64,000 nt of DNA from Cephalotus follicularis (taxonomy: Eukaryota > Streptophyta > Magnoliopsida > Oxalidales > Cephalotaceae): positions 33,380 to 97,379 of the forward strand of contig BDDD01005137.1 of NCBI GenBank assembly GCA_001972305.1. Reading direction: 5' to 3'. A program made the position numbers and the translations under genes. Numbering within the stretch: the stretch's first letter is position 1; every line of letters begins with the position of its first letter. The notes beneath the pieces are model-generated. The model had not been told where the DNA came from, made no database searches, and saw nothing but the letters and a program-made list of their open reading frames with translations. Below are positions 23,376-36,479 of the stretch, piece after piece.

Positions 23376-24107
23376 CTTCCTTAATTGTTTTGGACGGTGA
23401 CAATGTTTTTGGAATGTTGGATTCTTTCCTTCCTTTGGCTATCTGATCTTCCTTATGTATCTGACGCGTTTTGGTTTATTTGGTAATGTCTTAAAACACC
23501 GATATTTCCATTAAACACACGGATTTGTGCATTAATCAGATAAATTGTTTTAAACTCAAAACCCATTTCTGCATTTCTTACAAACCAACACAGCAGCTTA
23601 AACGCCCTTTTCTGCATCGTTTTTGACGTCTTTTGAAGGTAATTTCTAAACAAAAGTTGTAGTAAGTATTATGTAGTTTATGTATCAACTGTTAGTTTCA
23701 AATGCAAACATGCTAGAATTCATTTTGATCATGTTTTTAGAGGCCTGTTGAAATAGATTTCTGCTGTTTGAACTCATTATGTATTTCTTATCCTTGCATG
23801 TTTGAATTGATACACCGTTGTTTAAAGCAACGAATTCATGTTATAGATATATATATGTCACTGATTTTTTTGGATTTCTACACAGAAAAATTCGGATTGT
23901 AGTTAGGTTTGCATAAACTATTTATATACCAGAAAATTATGTTTCAAAACGTGTTTTACTTTTTGTATGTAATCACATGTATATATGGCGTTTTGAACTT
24001 AAAAATAACGTCTTAAGAACCTGCATGTCGGTAATTATGCTTTGTGTTTAAGAAAAATCAGATATGGCCATGGATTTGAAACTATTTTCTGCAACTGGAA
24101 TTCTGTG

Positions 24108-24252
24108 TTCGACGCAAACCGTCGACGCTTATTCCTTGAGCGTCACCGCTTTGTATTGTTTTGTGCTGTGGTCAGTCGACTCTTTGCTCGACGCTTTGCC
24201 CTTTTCTGTAAAGAAACCGTCGACGCCTAGGAACAAACTGTCGACGCTTTAT
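24108..24252 (+). repeat. GTCGAC array 2 in Tekay 5' LTR
   Basis: TTCGACGCAAACCGTCGACG, GAGCGTCACCGCTTTG, CAGTCGACTCTTTG, CCGTCGACGCCTAGG and CTGTCGACGCTTTAT. The corresponding array in the 3' LTR (33330-33475) has the same order with point changes such as CGTCACCGC against CGTCGCCGC. Confidence 0.85.
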
Positions 24253-25637
24253 CTGGCAGTTTCGATAATTGCTACTTTTTATGTTATGTGATGTTTGGAC
24301 TCATATGTTTAGGTATTAATATCATTCGTCGAGGAGTTTATGACACTTCTAGGGTGCTTTTGTCTGGTATTATAGATTGCTTAGATTTTCGATCTGCTAA
24401 GGTACGGATTCTTCGTTCTTTGGTACTCCTTCGATTAAACTTTCATTAATTGATGATCTTGTACGTTTTATTGAACGGATTTATGTTCCTGGTTTTATTA
24501 GAAATAAAACTCATATTTTGATACAGATTATTCTTGTTTGATAATAGTCTTATTAAAATGAATTTTATTACATCGGATATGGATATGCATATTTTCTGTT
24601 ATCGTAAATGTGCTATTGTTTTGGACATGGCCTCCACTTTAGGAAGTATGTTGAAATTTCAGATACATATCAGATTTTGATTTTGATTTTGGTATGAAAA
24701 TATGTTTACGATTCTTTTTAAATAATTTCAGATATGTCTGGAGACAGTTTACATAAGTACATGTTTTGGCATAATAACATACAGAAAAAAACCCTACCTA
24801 TGAGGTATCATAGGCATGTTCTTTGGCACGGAGAACATGACACCTACCGTGGCGGTGTGATCGGTCTACGGCGTCTCTTTTAAATATGTATCCTGAGAGT
24901 AGGATATGGATCCTTTTGAGGCGTATGAGTATACTCTAGTTATTGTCAGAATTCAGAAATTCAGTATTGGGATTGTTTGTGTAGTGACATACACGACTTT
25001 TCCGTCAGAGCATGTGGGCCTCGCGAACCCCTTACACCTATATATGTATGTATGTCAGAATTCTCTGTTATGGGATTATGAAATCAGATTATATTTTTGA
25101 ATTATGATAATATGTTTTCGTAAAGATATGACAATTTTATAACTGCTCATTTTCAAATATTCTTCTTTACATCTTGAAGAATATTTATTGTGTTACTTTG
25201 CTAAACTTTAAAGTTCTAATTATTTGTTTATCGTTTACTGTTTTATTTCCTTATCCGCACCGAGGTTTGCTCAGCCGCATTTTTGTTTCTATGCAGCAGG
25301 TTTTCAAAAGGATGGGGGAAACGTGTGATGAGAGTTACACACTTGTCAGAGGACCATCTAGGAGTTGGTCTATTATGTTTACAGCAGTGTTGAATCATGT
25401 TTTGGAACAGTGTCAGACTATTTTTCTGCTTACATAATTTTTGAATAACGGATTATGGTTCATTTTACTTATGTATTGTTAAGGTTTTTAGACTTTGTTA
25501 AACATCGATTTTGTTATAAGTTATGTTTCATACCACCACATCCGTTTCGCATCTGTCTTTTGTTTAGGTATCCCGTTATGTTTCAGTTTTGTATTATGAC
25601 CTGTAAGGGTTCCCACCATCGGGGGTGTTACAGATTG

Positions 25638-25648
25638 TGGTATCAGAG
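25638..25648 (+). other. Primer-binding site of the Tekay-type element
   Basis: TGGTATCAGAG, five bases after the LTR end, the standard plant initiator-Met tRNA primer site. Confidence 0.92.
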
Positions 25649-25805
25649 ATATAGGTTTTGTTTCCTTAGAAGACCTAACTAGGTTTGACCTGTGAGATTG
25701 GGTAGACACCGGGTTAGGACTTATTCGTTATGATCTTTTGATGTGTCTTTTCATTTTGATACTCTGATTCTTTTGCCTTTATCTTGTCCTGGTTTTGTTG
25801 CGTAG

Positions 25806-26930
25806 ATGGCACGAACAAGGAACGCCCCTCAGAGGACCGAACCAGTTGTGGCTCAGGATGGAGCAAGAAATGAGCCTGCAATTGACGAGATGGTTAGGCA
25901 AGCCGTGACTCAGGAAGTGAACCCAGTGATGCAGCAACAGCAAAATCATGAGCACGGTCGTTGTGGGCAAGTAGATGAGGAGAATGTACCAGTTGATGTT
26001 CATGCAGCTAGGGGAGTTGGAGACCATCCTAATACTCTAGTTCATGTATGGCTGAAAAGGTTTCAAAAACAGAGACCGCGATCCTTTACTTCGGCGCCAA
26101 CACCAGTGGAGGCTGAGCATTGGATTGCTCATTTGGAGAAGATTTTTGATGTGCTGGAATGCGGTGATAATCAGAAGGTTAAGTTGGCTGCGTTTAAGCT
26201 GGAGGGCGATGCCCAGACATGGTGGAAGACCTTGAAGACAGCTAAGGGTGGAGGTTTTGTTGAGACTTTGTCTTGGTCTGATTTCTGTGAGGTCTTTTAT
26301 CAGCAGTATTTCCCCACTGCTGATAAAGAGGCTTATGCTAGGGAGTTTCTAATGACGAGACAGAAGGAAGGTGAGTTTGTTACAGAGTTTTTAGCCCGGT
26401 TTACCAGGTTGGCAGGCTTTGCAGGACCTGCAGCGGGATCGACAGCAGAACAGGCAGAGAAGTTTAAATGGACGTTACATTATCAGCTTAGGGGTAAGCT
26501 GATTAACTCGAGGTTTGCGGATGTGTCAGAGGTTGCAAACGCTGCGAAGAACATAGAAATGGAAAGATCAGATTTTCAGGCTGCTCGTTTAGAAGGAGAA
26601 AAGAAGAGAAATAGGGGAGACTCTCAGGGCCAAAACTCAGGGCAGCAGGGTAAGGGCCGAAATGGTAAGCAGCAAAAGAAAAATAATAACCGAGGAGGGG
26701 GACAATCTGGAAATGATCAATGGCAGAATCAAGGAGCTATTGGTGGGGGTAGCCCCAATGTTCAGATTGCACAGTGTGAAACTTGTGGGAAGAGGCATCC
26801 GGTTGGGACTTGTTACAAGGTTTCGGGGGCATGCTTTGTGTGCGGACAGCAGGGCCATCGTGTTATGGATTGCACAGACCCTCGAGCAAAGGAGAGGAAA
26901 GGTAATGGCGGAGACGCGGGACAACGCAAT
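25806..26930 (+). CDS. gag: Gag part of Tekay gag-pol, cut by solo LTR C
   Basis: Starts with an ATG about 160 bp after the PBS. The core Gag region has WIAHLEKIFDVLECGDNQKV, AAFKLEGDAQTWWKT and WSDFCEVFYQQYFP (residues about 100-190). A basic Gln/Gly/Asn-rich stretch follows, then two zinc-knuckle motifs: CETCGKRHPVGTC and CFVCGQQGHRVMDC. Gag forms the virus-like particle and binds element RNA. This part has no stop. It continues without a frame change at 29281 if LTR C and one TSD copy are removed, so the interruption happened after the frame was last intact. Confidence 0.93.
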
Positions 26931-29275
26931 TGTAATGACCCCGACCCGAGCCCACTAATAGCTTAAAGCGAACCTCGAGGATCGGTCGCGTTACGTTGGG
27001 TGTGAAACGTTACATCCTTTGGTACTATTCTCTAAAAGTACACTACATCATAAACTCATGTCTTGCAACATCATACATAATCTTAAATTCAAACTTTACA
27101 CATAATCATCTTATATAAAGATGTCATTACCATATCGTTGGTCTACATTACACAGGATCATTCTTCTACATAAACATATATTACAGCGGAAAAACTTTAT
27201 TCTTATTACATATCAAAACATTAATGTAAATATCATCGCATAGCCTTTCTTTAAAAAAAACTCCTTATTAAGAGCTTCCTCTAAACTCGTAATCTCCATT
27301 CATTCATTTCCTGAAAACAACATTGAAAGGAATGAGCTCAAAATAGCTCAGTAAGGTGTTTTTATAGTAAACACATTTCATCATAACATTTTTCTAGTCA
27401 ATACATATAACTAGAGAATTTCATAAAACATATTACTTTTGTAGTTAATATCATAACTAGATCATTTCGTAAACATGAAATTCATAAAAACCTTAATGAA
27501 CCCTTTACACCGCTTCACCGGGGCATTGTGCACTCCCCGATTACTATCCTTACATATGCATGTCCGCGAGCACTTTACGCTCCATTAACATTGAGCATTT
27601 CGCTCCATTCCCCTTGGATCGCAATCCAAGGGCGGTTCATTCATCATATAGTTTGAGTGATCAGCTCAAAGCATTCATAAAAATCATTTCATAGCATTTC
27701 TTTCACAATTCATAAACCTTTCTCTTCATTTGAGTAATTGACTCAAATGAGTTCATAAAACAGTTTTGCATAGCTTTACGAAAACTGATAATTCATATAG
27801 AAATAAGCATTTTCAGAGAAAACTTAAAACATAAACATTAAAGTATACATCTTTAAGAATTCAGAAAGCTCAAGATCATAACAATTGGTTAAAAATTGAA
27901 TCCACTATGAATTTTTGAAAGTGGCTGGTTCCATAAGAAAATAGGGCATGAGCAGTAAAATGAATCATTGATTCTCATCAAGAATTTGACATAATTTCGA
28001 GATACATAAAACATAGAAGTTGAAGAGGACATATTAAGGTTTTCAAAACGCCCAACCATTTAATTTTTCATCAAGAAACGAGAAAGATATGATTTAAAGA
28101 AGTTGCTGCATAATCCAAGAATAAACAGTACCCAAACAGCAATTTAAAACATTGAGTTTTATCAAGAAATCGATAAAAGCTTGAAACATGCAAAGCATAA
28201 CATTTAAAGAGGACATCCTAATGTTTTCAGAACATCTAACCATTCAAAATTTCATCAAGAATTGAACAAGATATCAATAGAACAATTTACTGCATAATTG
28301 AAAGAAAAACAGGGGATGCTTTGTAGAGAATGGGTATAGAATTTCCTTACTTTACTTTAGAATTTCTTTCTCTCTTGCTCTCCACGAATTCTCCACTTCA
28401 CTCTCAGCAGGAGCACTTTCTTTCTCAGCCCAAATTGACTGAGTTCAACCCTCTTTGCCATTAAATAGAAGGATTGCTTGGGAGGTAAGTTTTTTCCCCT
28501 CTCACATGACTCAATTCCCTCTCATAGCAGCCCATGTGTTTAATTTTAACCAATCCAAGTGTTTACACCTGTTAGATTACCAGGTAACATCTCATATCAT
28601 CCTTCTCCGGCCTGCCACGTGTCCAAAATTAAAGATTTTCACTCACAAAATTCCAAAAAGTCAGATTTTGCGTTTTGTCCGTAGCTCAAAGCGTCGATGT
28701 TTTCTTTCTAAGCGTCGGCGGTTACGGCCTTGACCTGAGCTTTTCACCTCTATCCCGACTAAGGCGCTGACGCTTTCTTACAAAGCGTCGCCACTTTAAG
28801 TCTTCGTCCAGGTCAACTGTCACACTTGACTTCAAAGCGTCGACATTTACATTTAGAGCATCGACCGTTGACCAAAGCGTCGACTCTTTATCCCTAAGCG
28901 TCGACGGTGTGAGGGCTTTGTCCAATTTACCCTTGCACTAGTGTAAAGGGCAGATAGAAGGGGTCTAAGCGTCGACCGTTACCACCCAAGCGTCGACGCT
29001 TGAAGTGGAACTGTCGGCGCTTAAGACAGTTTTGTCAACTCTTACCCTTTTAGATCGACGCTTTCAACATGACATTCATCCAAAACAAATAGCCAATTAA
29101 AATTTTCTTCCGGGGGCGCTGCCCCCCGAACCGCTGCCCGCTGACCGGGCAGCGGGACCCCCGAACCCCCCGAGCGTAGGATCATACTACGGGTCCCTTG
29201 AACTATTTGCCAATTTACACAATAGCAATCATTTTCCATAATTAATATCTTTTAATGGAAATTTGGGTCATTACA
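26931..29275 (-). repeat. Solo LTR C (2.35 kb) inside gag-pol
   Basis: TGTAATGACCCC ... GGGTCATTACA with TSD GCAAT at 26926-26930 and 29276-29280. No PBS, PPT or coding inside. Sense is taken as minus because its end style and array position mirror the Tekay-type LTRs, and 'tagctcagtaaggtg' near 27345 is the inverse of their 'gctcagccg' phrase. A GC-rich hairpin-like run ('ccgctgcccgctgaccgggcagcggg') is at 29132-29157. It is the youngest layer of this nest. Confidence 0.92.
28689..29064. repeat. GCGTCGACGC array in solo LTR C
   Basis: About fourteen cassettes over 375 bp: AAGCGTCGATG, AAGCGTCGGCGG, GGCGCTGACGCTTTC, AAAGCGTCGCCAC, AAAGCGTCGACATTT, GCATCGACCG, AAAGCGTCGACTC, TAAGCGTCGACGGTG, AAGCGTCGACCG and AAGCGTCGACGCTTGAAG, then decaying relatives. 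The perfect 14-bp palindrome AAGCGTCGACGCTT occurs near 28987. Confidence 0.88.
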
Positions 29276-29280
29276 GCAAT

Positions 29281-32200
29281 GTAGGTGGCCGAGTCTTTGC
29301 TTTGACTACTCATCAGGCAGCGGGTGCTCCAGGTACTGTTTCAGGTTATGTCTCTGTTTGTTGTCATATGACTTATATTTTGTATAATACTGGATCGACT
29401 CACTCAGTAGTAGTGGGGTCTTTTGTTTGGCATCTTGGGGTGCCATCTCTATCTCTGCATTCAGCTTTGGTTCTTTCGACCCCTATGGGGACATCTGTTG
29501 TGCTATCTGAATGTTTTCGTGCTTGTCTTATCATTTTTGATGATCGCGTTCGAGATGCGGATCTTTTCCCAATAGATATGCATGACTTTGACATGATCCT
29601 TGGCATGGATTGGTTAGATCGCCATCGTGTCACGATTGACTGTCACACTCGGAGGGTTTTGTTTGGGGATGTGGATAGGCCTGATTTTGTTTATCAGGGT
29701 TCACAGCCGAGAAAAGAAGTTAAGGTTATTTCTGCTTTGAAGGCTCAAAAATTGGTAGCTAAGGGTGTTGAGGGTTACCTAGCTATTGTGAAAGACGTCT
29801 CTAAGGATGAGCCTCGCCTTGAGGACTATCCGGTCATTAGAGAGTTTTCAGATGTGTTTCCGGACGAGTTACCGGGTTTGCCACCGCAACGAGAAGTGGA
29901 GTTTACCATCGAGCTCATTCCCGGAGCGGCACCAATATCTAAAACACCTTACAGAATGGCACCGTTAGAATTGCAAGAACTGAAGGAACAGTTACAAGAA
30001 TTGTTGGATCGGGGTTTTATCCGGCCTAGTGTTTCACCGTGAGGAGCTCTGGTTCTTTTTGTCAGGAAGAAGAACAGGTCTATGAGGTTGTGCATAGACT
30101 ACATAGAGCTTAATCCGATCACTATTAGAAATAAATACCCTGTGCCTAGGATTGATGACCTTTTTGAGCAACTCCAAGGTGCACAGCATTTTTCTAAGAT
30201 CGATTTGAGATCGGGCTATCATCAGCTACGGGTGAAAGATGAAGACATAGCTAAGACTGCTTTTCGTACACGGTATGAACATTATGAGTTTCTGGTGATG
30301 CCATTTGGACTTACAAATGCACTGGCAGTCTTTATGGATCTAATGAATTGGGTGTTTCATGAATACTTGGACAAGTTTGTGATTGTGTTCATTGATGACA
30401 TCCTTGTGTATTCCAAGTCGAGAGAAGAACATGAAGCTCAACTTCGGATAGTGCTCGGTATTTTGAGGAAGAATCAGCTTTATGCGAAGTTTTCAAAGTG
30501 TGAATTTTGGTTGGAGCAGGTAACATTCTTAGGCCATGTGGTTACAGAAGATGGTATTAGTGTGGATCCTGCAAAGGTTGAGGCTATTACCAAATGGCTG
30601 AGGCCTACTACGATAACGGAAGTTAGGAGCTTTTTGGGTCTGGCTGGCTACTATAGACGGTTTGTGGAAGGCTTCTCCTCCATAGCCTTGCCACTGACAC
30701 AACTTTTAAGAAAAGGAGCCAAGTTTGTGTGGAACGAAGAAAGGGAAGCAAGTTTTGAGAAATTGAAGAACGGTCTGGTGTCTGCACCAATTCTTCGGTT
30801 ACCGTCTGGGTTAGGGGGATACCAGATTTACAGTGATGCTTCCAAGAAGGGTTTGGGATGTGTTCTTATACAGCACGGTCATGTGATAGCTTATGCTTCA
30901 AGACAGTTGAAGCCTTATGAAGTGAACTACCCTACACATGATCTGGAGTTAGCAGCTGTGGTTTTTGCGTTGAAAATCTGGAGGCACTATTTGTACGGAG
31001 AAACTTGTGATGTTTTCACTGATCATAAGAGTCTCAAGTACATCTTTACGCAAAAGAAGTTGAACATGCAACAGAGGAGAAGGTTGGAGCTTTTGAAGGA
31101 CTATGACCTGAATATTCAGTACCACCCCGGTAAAGCAAATGTGGTAGCTGATGCTTTGAGTAGAAAGAGTTCTGGAAGCGTTGCGGCTTTGCTTACTCAG
31201 CCGCAGCTGATAGCAGATATGGAGCGTTTGGATTTGAATTTGTTTGTTCGGGGTTCTGGAGGTTATATGGCTAGTATGAGTATAGAGCCTACCCTTATAT
31301 CTCGGATTAAGGTGGCTCAGAGTGATGATGGTGAACTATGGGCGTTAATCCAGAATGTTGATGATGGTAAACAGTCAGAGTTCCGTGTGGATGAACATGG
31401 AGTGATCTGGTTGGGTGGTCGGTTGTGTGTGCCGGCAGATACTACTATCAGAGATGCTGTTTTATCTGAGGCGCACAGTTCTCCGTTCTCTATACATCCA
31501 GGTTCTACAAAAATGTATAGGGACTTGAAGCGGAATTTCTGGTGGAATGGAATGAAGAGGGATGTAGCAGAGTATGTTGGGAGGAGTTTGATCTGTCAGC
31601 AGGTTAAGATTGAGCACCAACGAGCCAGTGGTTTGTTATAGCCCTTGGAGGTTCCAGTTTGGAAATGGGAGAGCATAATAATGGACTTTGTTACAGGATT
31701 GCCAAGGACGTTCAAGAGAAATGATACCATCTGGGTAGTGGTGGATCGTTTGACTAAATCGGCACATTTCTTGGCTATCCGGGAGAACTTTTCCGTAGAC
31801 CGGTTGGCGGAAGTTTTTCAGCAAGAGATTGTGAGACTACTTGGGACACCTGTATCCATTATTTCGGATAGGGATCCTCGTTTCATGTCTAGATTTTGGA
31901 AGGGATTCCAAAAAGCTTGGGGAACACGGCTCAATTATAGTACAACTTTTCACCCACAAACAAATGGACAGTCGGAGAGGACCATCCAGACTTTAGAGGA
32001 CATGCTGAGGTATTGTGCATTAGAGTGGGTTGGAAACTGGGATGAATATTTGAGCTTGGTGGAGTTCGCATATAATAATAGTTGGCATGCTAGCATTCGG
32101 ATGGCTCCGTTTGAGGCACTGTATGGGAGAAAATGTCGATCTCCGACATGTTGGGATGAGGTTGGGGAGAGAGCTATCGAAGGACCTGAGCTAGTTCAGA

Positions 32201-32630
32201 TCACTACTGAAAAAGTGACTGTAGCTAGGGAAAGACTGAAAGCAGCTCAATCCCGATAGAAGAGTTATGTAGACAAACATCGGAGGGAATTGGAATTTAG
32301 AGTTGGTGAACACGTATTTCTAAAAGTTTCACCATGGAAAGGAGTTCGAAGGTTTGGGCTGAAAGGAAAGTTGAGTCGACGATTTATCGGGCCGTTTGAA
32401 ATTCTGGAAAAGATTGGAGCGGTCGCTTACCGGTTAGCTTTGCCTCCACAGTTATCTCATGTTCATAACGTGTTCCATGTGTCTATGTTAAGGGGTTACC
32501 AGTACCATCCCTTGCACGTGGTTCACTACCCTTTTGATAGTATTCGCGAGGACTTGTCTTGCGATGAGGAGGCTGAGGCCATTTTGGATAGACAAGAGAG
32601 GGTTACTCGTAGAAAGACCAGTGTTTTTGG
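29281..32630 (+). pseudogene. pol: Protease, RT, RNase H and integrase of the Tekay element
   Basis: Order: protease (ILYNTGSTHS, where the catalytic Asp of DTG is Asn; then DMILGMDWLDRH), RT ([19 protein letters not shown] intact), RNase H ([50 protein letters not shown]), integrase zinc region ([17 protein letters not shown]; the first Cys of the CxxC is Ser), DDE core (MDFVTGLP; ISDRDPRF; NGQSERTIQ) and GPF module. In-frame stops: TGA near 30040 (Trp expected), TAG near 31639 and TAG near 32257 (Gln expected). A chromodomain would follow but was deleted with the start of the 3' LTR. Protease loss and the stops make it non-functional alone. Confidence 0.95.
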
Positions 32631-32631
32631 A

Positions 32632-34877
32632 ATGTTGGATTTTTACCTTCCTTTGGCTATCCGATCATCCTTATGTATCTGACGCGTTTTGGTTTATTTG
32701 GTAATGTCTTAAAACACCGATATTTCCATTAAACACACGGATTTGTGCATTAATCAGATAAATTGTTTTAAACTCAAAACCCATTTCTGCATTTTTTACA
32801 AACCAACACAGCAGCTTAAACACCCTTTTTTGCATCGTTTTTGACGTCTTTTGAAAGTAATTTCTAAACGAAAGTTGTAGTATGTATTATGTAGTTTATG
32901 TATCAACTGTTAGTTTCAAATGCAAACATGCTAGAATTCGTTTTGATCATGTTTTTAGAGGCCTGTTGAAATAAATTTCTGCTGTTTGAACTCATTATGT
33001 ATTTCTTATCCTTACATGTTTGAAATAATACACCGGTGTTTAAAGCAACGAATTCATGTTATAGATATATATATGTCACTGATTTTTTTGGATTTATACA
33101 CAGAAAAATTTGGATTGTAGTTAGGTTTGTATAAACTGTTTATATACCAGAAAATTATGTTTCAAAATGTGTTTTACTTTTTCTATGTAATCACATGTAT
33201 ATCTGGCATTTTGAACTTAAAAATAACGTCTTAAGAACCTGCATGTTAGTAATTATGCTTTGTGTTTAAGAAAAATCAGATGTGGCCATGGATTTGAAAC
33301 TATTTTCTGCAACTGGAATTCTGTGTTCGACGCAAACCGTCGACGCTTATTCCTTGAGCGTCGCCGCTTTGTATTATTTTGTGCTGTGGTCAGTCGACTC
33401 TTTACTTGACGCTTTGCCATTTTCTGTAATTAAACCCTCGATGCCTAGGAACAAACTGTCGACGCTTTCTCTGGCAATTTCGATAATTGCTACTTTTTAT
33501 GTTATGTGATGTTTGGACTCATATGTTTAGGTCTCAATATCATTCGTGGAGGAGTTTAGGACACTTCTAGGGTGCTTTTGTCCGGTATTCTAGATTGCTT
33601 AGATTTTCGACCTGCTAAGGTACGGATTCTTCGTTCTTTGGTACTCCTTCGATTAAACTTTCATTAATTGATGATCTTGTACGTTTTATTGAACGGATTT
33701 ATGTTCCTGGTTTTATTAGAAATAAAACTCATATTTTGATACAGATTATTCTTGTTTGATAATAGTCTTATTAAAATGAATTTTATTACATCGGATATGG
33801 ATATGCATATTTTCTGTTATCGTAAATGTGCTATTGTTTTGGACATGGCTTCCACTTTAGGAAGTATGTTGAAATTTCAGATACATATCAGATTTTGATT
33901 TTGATTTTGGTATGAAAGTATGTTTACGATTCTTTTTAAATAATTTCAGATATGTCTGGAGACAGTTTACATAAGTACATTTTAGAATTGTTTTAGAATA
34001 AAACAATGTTTTGGCATAATAACATACAGAGAAAAACCCTACCTATGAGGTATCATAGGCATGTTCTTTGGCACGGAGAACATGACACCTACCGTGGCGG
34101 TGTGATCGGTCTACGGCGTGTCTTTTAAATATGTATCCTGAGAGTAGGATATGGATCCTTTTGAGGCGTATGAGTATACTCTAGTTATTGTCAGAATTCA
34201 GAAATTCAGTATTGGGATTGTTTGTGTAGTGCCATACACAACTTTTTCGTCAGAGCATGTGGGCCTCGCGAACCCCTTGCACCTATATATGTATGTATGT
34301 CAGAATTCTCTGTTATGAGATTATGAAATCAGATTATATTTTTGAATTATGATAATATGTTTTCGTATAGATATGATGATTTTATAACTGCTCATTTTCA
34401 AATATTCTGCTTTACATCTTGAAGAATATTTATTGTGTTACTTTGCTAAACTTTAAAGTTATATTTATTTGTTTATCGTTTACTGTTTTATTTCCTTATC
34501 CGTACTGAGGTTTGCTCAGCCGCGTTTTTGTTTCTATGCGGCAGGTTTTCAGAAGGATGGGGGAAACGTGTGATGAGAGTTACACACTTGTCAGAGGACC
34601 ATCTAGGAGTTGGTCTATTATGTTTACAGTAGTGTTGAATCATGTTTTGGAGCAGTGTCAGACTATTTTTCTGCTTACATAATTTTTGAATAACGGATTA
34701 TGGTTCGTTTTACTTATATATTGTTAAGGTTTTTAGACTTTGTTAAACATCGGTTTTGTTATAAGTTATGTTTCAGACCACCACATCCGTTTCGCATTAG
34801 TCTTTTGTTTAGGTATCCCGTTATGTTTCAGTTTTGTATTATGACCTGTAAGGGCTCCCACCATCGGGGGTGTTACA
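32632..34877 (+). repeat. Tekay-type 3' LTR, lacking its first 293 bp
   Basis: From TGTTTTTGGAATGTTGGAT onward the sequence matches the 5' LTR from 23404. The join to pol is direct, with only a couple of shared bases, so the pol end, PPT and LTR start were deleted together. It ends GGGGGTGTTACA before TSD ATGAT. A short insertion (ttttagaattgttttagaat...) near 33980 is absent from the 5' LTR. Confidence 0.93.
33330..33475 (+). repeat. GTCGAC array in Tekay 3' LTR
   Basis: Same cassette order as array 2 of the 5' LTR (24108-24252), with changes such as CCCTCGATGCC for CCGTCGACGCC. This pair shows how the words decay after insertion. Confidence 0.85.
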
Positions 34878-34882
34878 ATGAT

Positions 34883-36310
34883 GCTCCTGTGACTCGACCC
34901 GAGTTCAACCAATTGCTCTAGTAGATTGGACAACTGACATAATCGGTTCAACAATCTGTTTAGCAAGTAGGAGCACAACCCAATCCTGTCCAGCCTGGTT
35001 AGTGGAGGGATCCTCTCAGACAAGCCAGGAACGAGAATAGGGGTTCTCAGACAAACAACAAGAACCATAGGGAATCTTCAAATGCCCAAGATAGGGATTA
35101 TGAAAGTGAAGACGCGTAGTCTACTGATAATATTGCTGATGATAACTTCCCAAAAGCGGGAAGATCTCATCAAAGTAGGTCTGTTGACAGAGAACCAAGA
35201 AGAAGTGTCTTTGATAAACTTGGAAGAACTCATAGGCAGAATAGATTATCCAGGAGGGGACAATCTCATGGCATTGGTAGGTCTAGGGCCCAGATCGTCC
35301 ACGAGACAGATCTAGGAAGGAGATTGGCTGATATGGAGAGAAGAATCCATGGAATCAAAGAGGCAGAGTACGAGGGAGGATATCTGATAGAGCTCAAAAG
35401 TCTAAACATTCATCCCTTTGTAGAGATCCTTGAAACATCTGTTCCACGATCATTCAAAGTGCCAGTGATTGAGAAGTAAGTACAATGATACGGCAGATGC
35501 ACTGGATCATGTGCGTCTTTACTAGCACAGTATGCTTATTCATTAAGTTTTATACCCTATCGTCGTGGATTTCCAGCAACGTTCACGAGTGCTGCTCATA
35601 CTTGTTATAACTAGTTGGCTCTATAGTCTATCTTCTCTTTCTCTCAACTCAGTGAGTTATTTGTTACTAAATTTATCAATAGCAGAAAGCAGAAGAAGGC
35701 CTATGAACATCTCATGACCATAGTGCAAAGAGAAAATGAGAGCTTGAAGCAGTATCTGGCACGATTGAACAAAGACTCTCTAGAGGTTAGATATCTTGAT
35801 TCCTCCTTTTTTGTGGCAACAATTATAAGTGGTCTAAAGTAGTCCCAGTTCAACTTCTCTCTCTCATGAAAAAGAATCCCAAAGATATGGAGGATCTTCT
35901 GAAAAGAGCAAAAAACTATATTAACATAGAGGAGACAATGAATGCGACAGATACAAGGGTTGTGAAGACCTCAGAGAAACGAGGAGAGTCCAGTAGGTCT
36001 GGACATAACAAAGGAGAAAAAAGGAAAGAAAGAGAAGACCTCTCAAGGGATGATGTCCACCATAAGCTAAATAAGGGATCAGAGAAGCCAAAGTCCCAAT
36101 TCAAAGATTTCAAGAAGTATACCCCTTTGATAGAGTCATACGCAAACATACTTCTGCATATAAACAAAGAGCCAATCAAATATACAGAAAGGCTTAAAGG
36201 CCCACCAAAGAAGAGAGACCAGTCCACGTACTGTTAGTATCATCGTGAAAATGGTAATGATACTAATGAATGCAGACAACTGAAGTACGAGATTGGGAGG
36301 TGGGTCTGAA
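34883..36310 (+). pseudogene. Tat-type gag remnant
   Basis: Frames piece together a Tat-like Gag: RRLADMERRIHGIKEAEYEG near 35320, then PFVEILETSVPRSFKVPVIE near 35420 (family wording 'F...PRFKLPTIKAYDGTTDP'). Further on is a Lys/Glu-rich region at 35866-36230, and a zinc-finger-like YHRENGNDTNECRQLKYEIG near 36238-36300. Frames change several times and stops are common. The N-terminal part lies before the hAT and Tekay insertions (19690-19729 and 23050-23110). Confidence 0.8.
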
Positions 36311-36479
36311 ACGGTTACCTCAGACGATTTAAAGATACTACCAACAAAGAGCAAATGACAGAGCATAGAGAGGAGCAGCCACAAAACTGGGAGGCACGTT
36401 TACACTATCTCGTGGGGACCCTCCTTTATAGGAGGCGAGAGTTCTTCTCAAAAAGTGTGTGCTGGAAGGACATGCCAAA

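Larger units (their letters stand above)
23111..25632 (+). repeat. Tekay-type 5' LTR (2.5 kb)
   Basis: TGTAATATCCCG ... GGGGGTGTTACA, directly followed by the PBS, which defines sense for the whole LTR group in this window. Two GTCGAC arrays lie in the first half. A 'caccgaggtttgctcagccgc' phrase near 25260 is shared in modified form by the solo LTRs. The matching 3' LTR differs by scattered substitutions and a 27-bp insertion near 33980. Confidence 0.95.
23111..34877 (+). mobile_element. Tekay/Del-type gypsy retrotransposon with both LTRs
   Basis: Flanked by TSD ATGAT (23106-23110 and 34878-34882). 5' LTR 23111-25632, PBS 25638-25648, gag-pol as one frame interrupted by solo LTR C and three stops, and a 3' LTR lacking its first 293 bp. 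The LTRs are long and nearly identical where shared, suggesting a fairly recent insertion. Integrase wording ([32 protein letters not shown]) points to the Tekay/Del chromovirus clade. The coding region is dead. It entered the Tat gag region about 60 bp from the hAT element. Confidence 0.95.

Noticed and set aside
25806-34877. Tekay element as a currently active retrotransposon
   Set aside because: The protease Asp is replaced, three in-frame stops exist, an integrase zinc Cys is lost, the PPT region is deleted and gag-pol is interrupted by a solo LTR.
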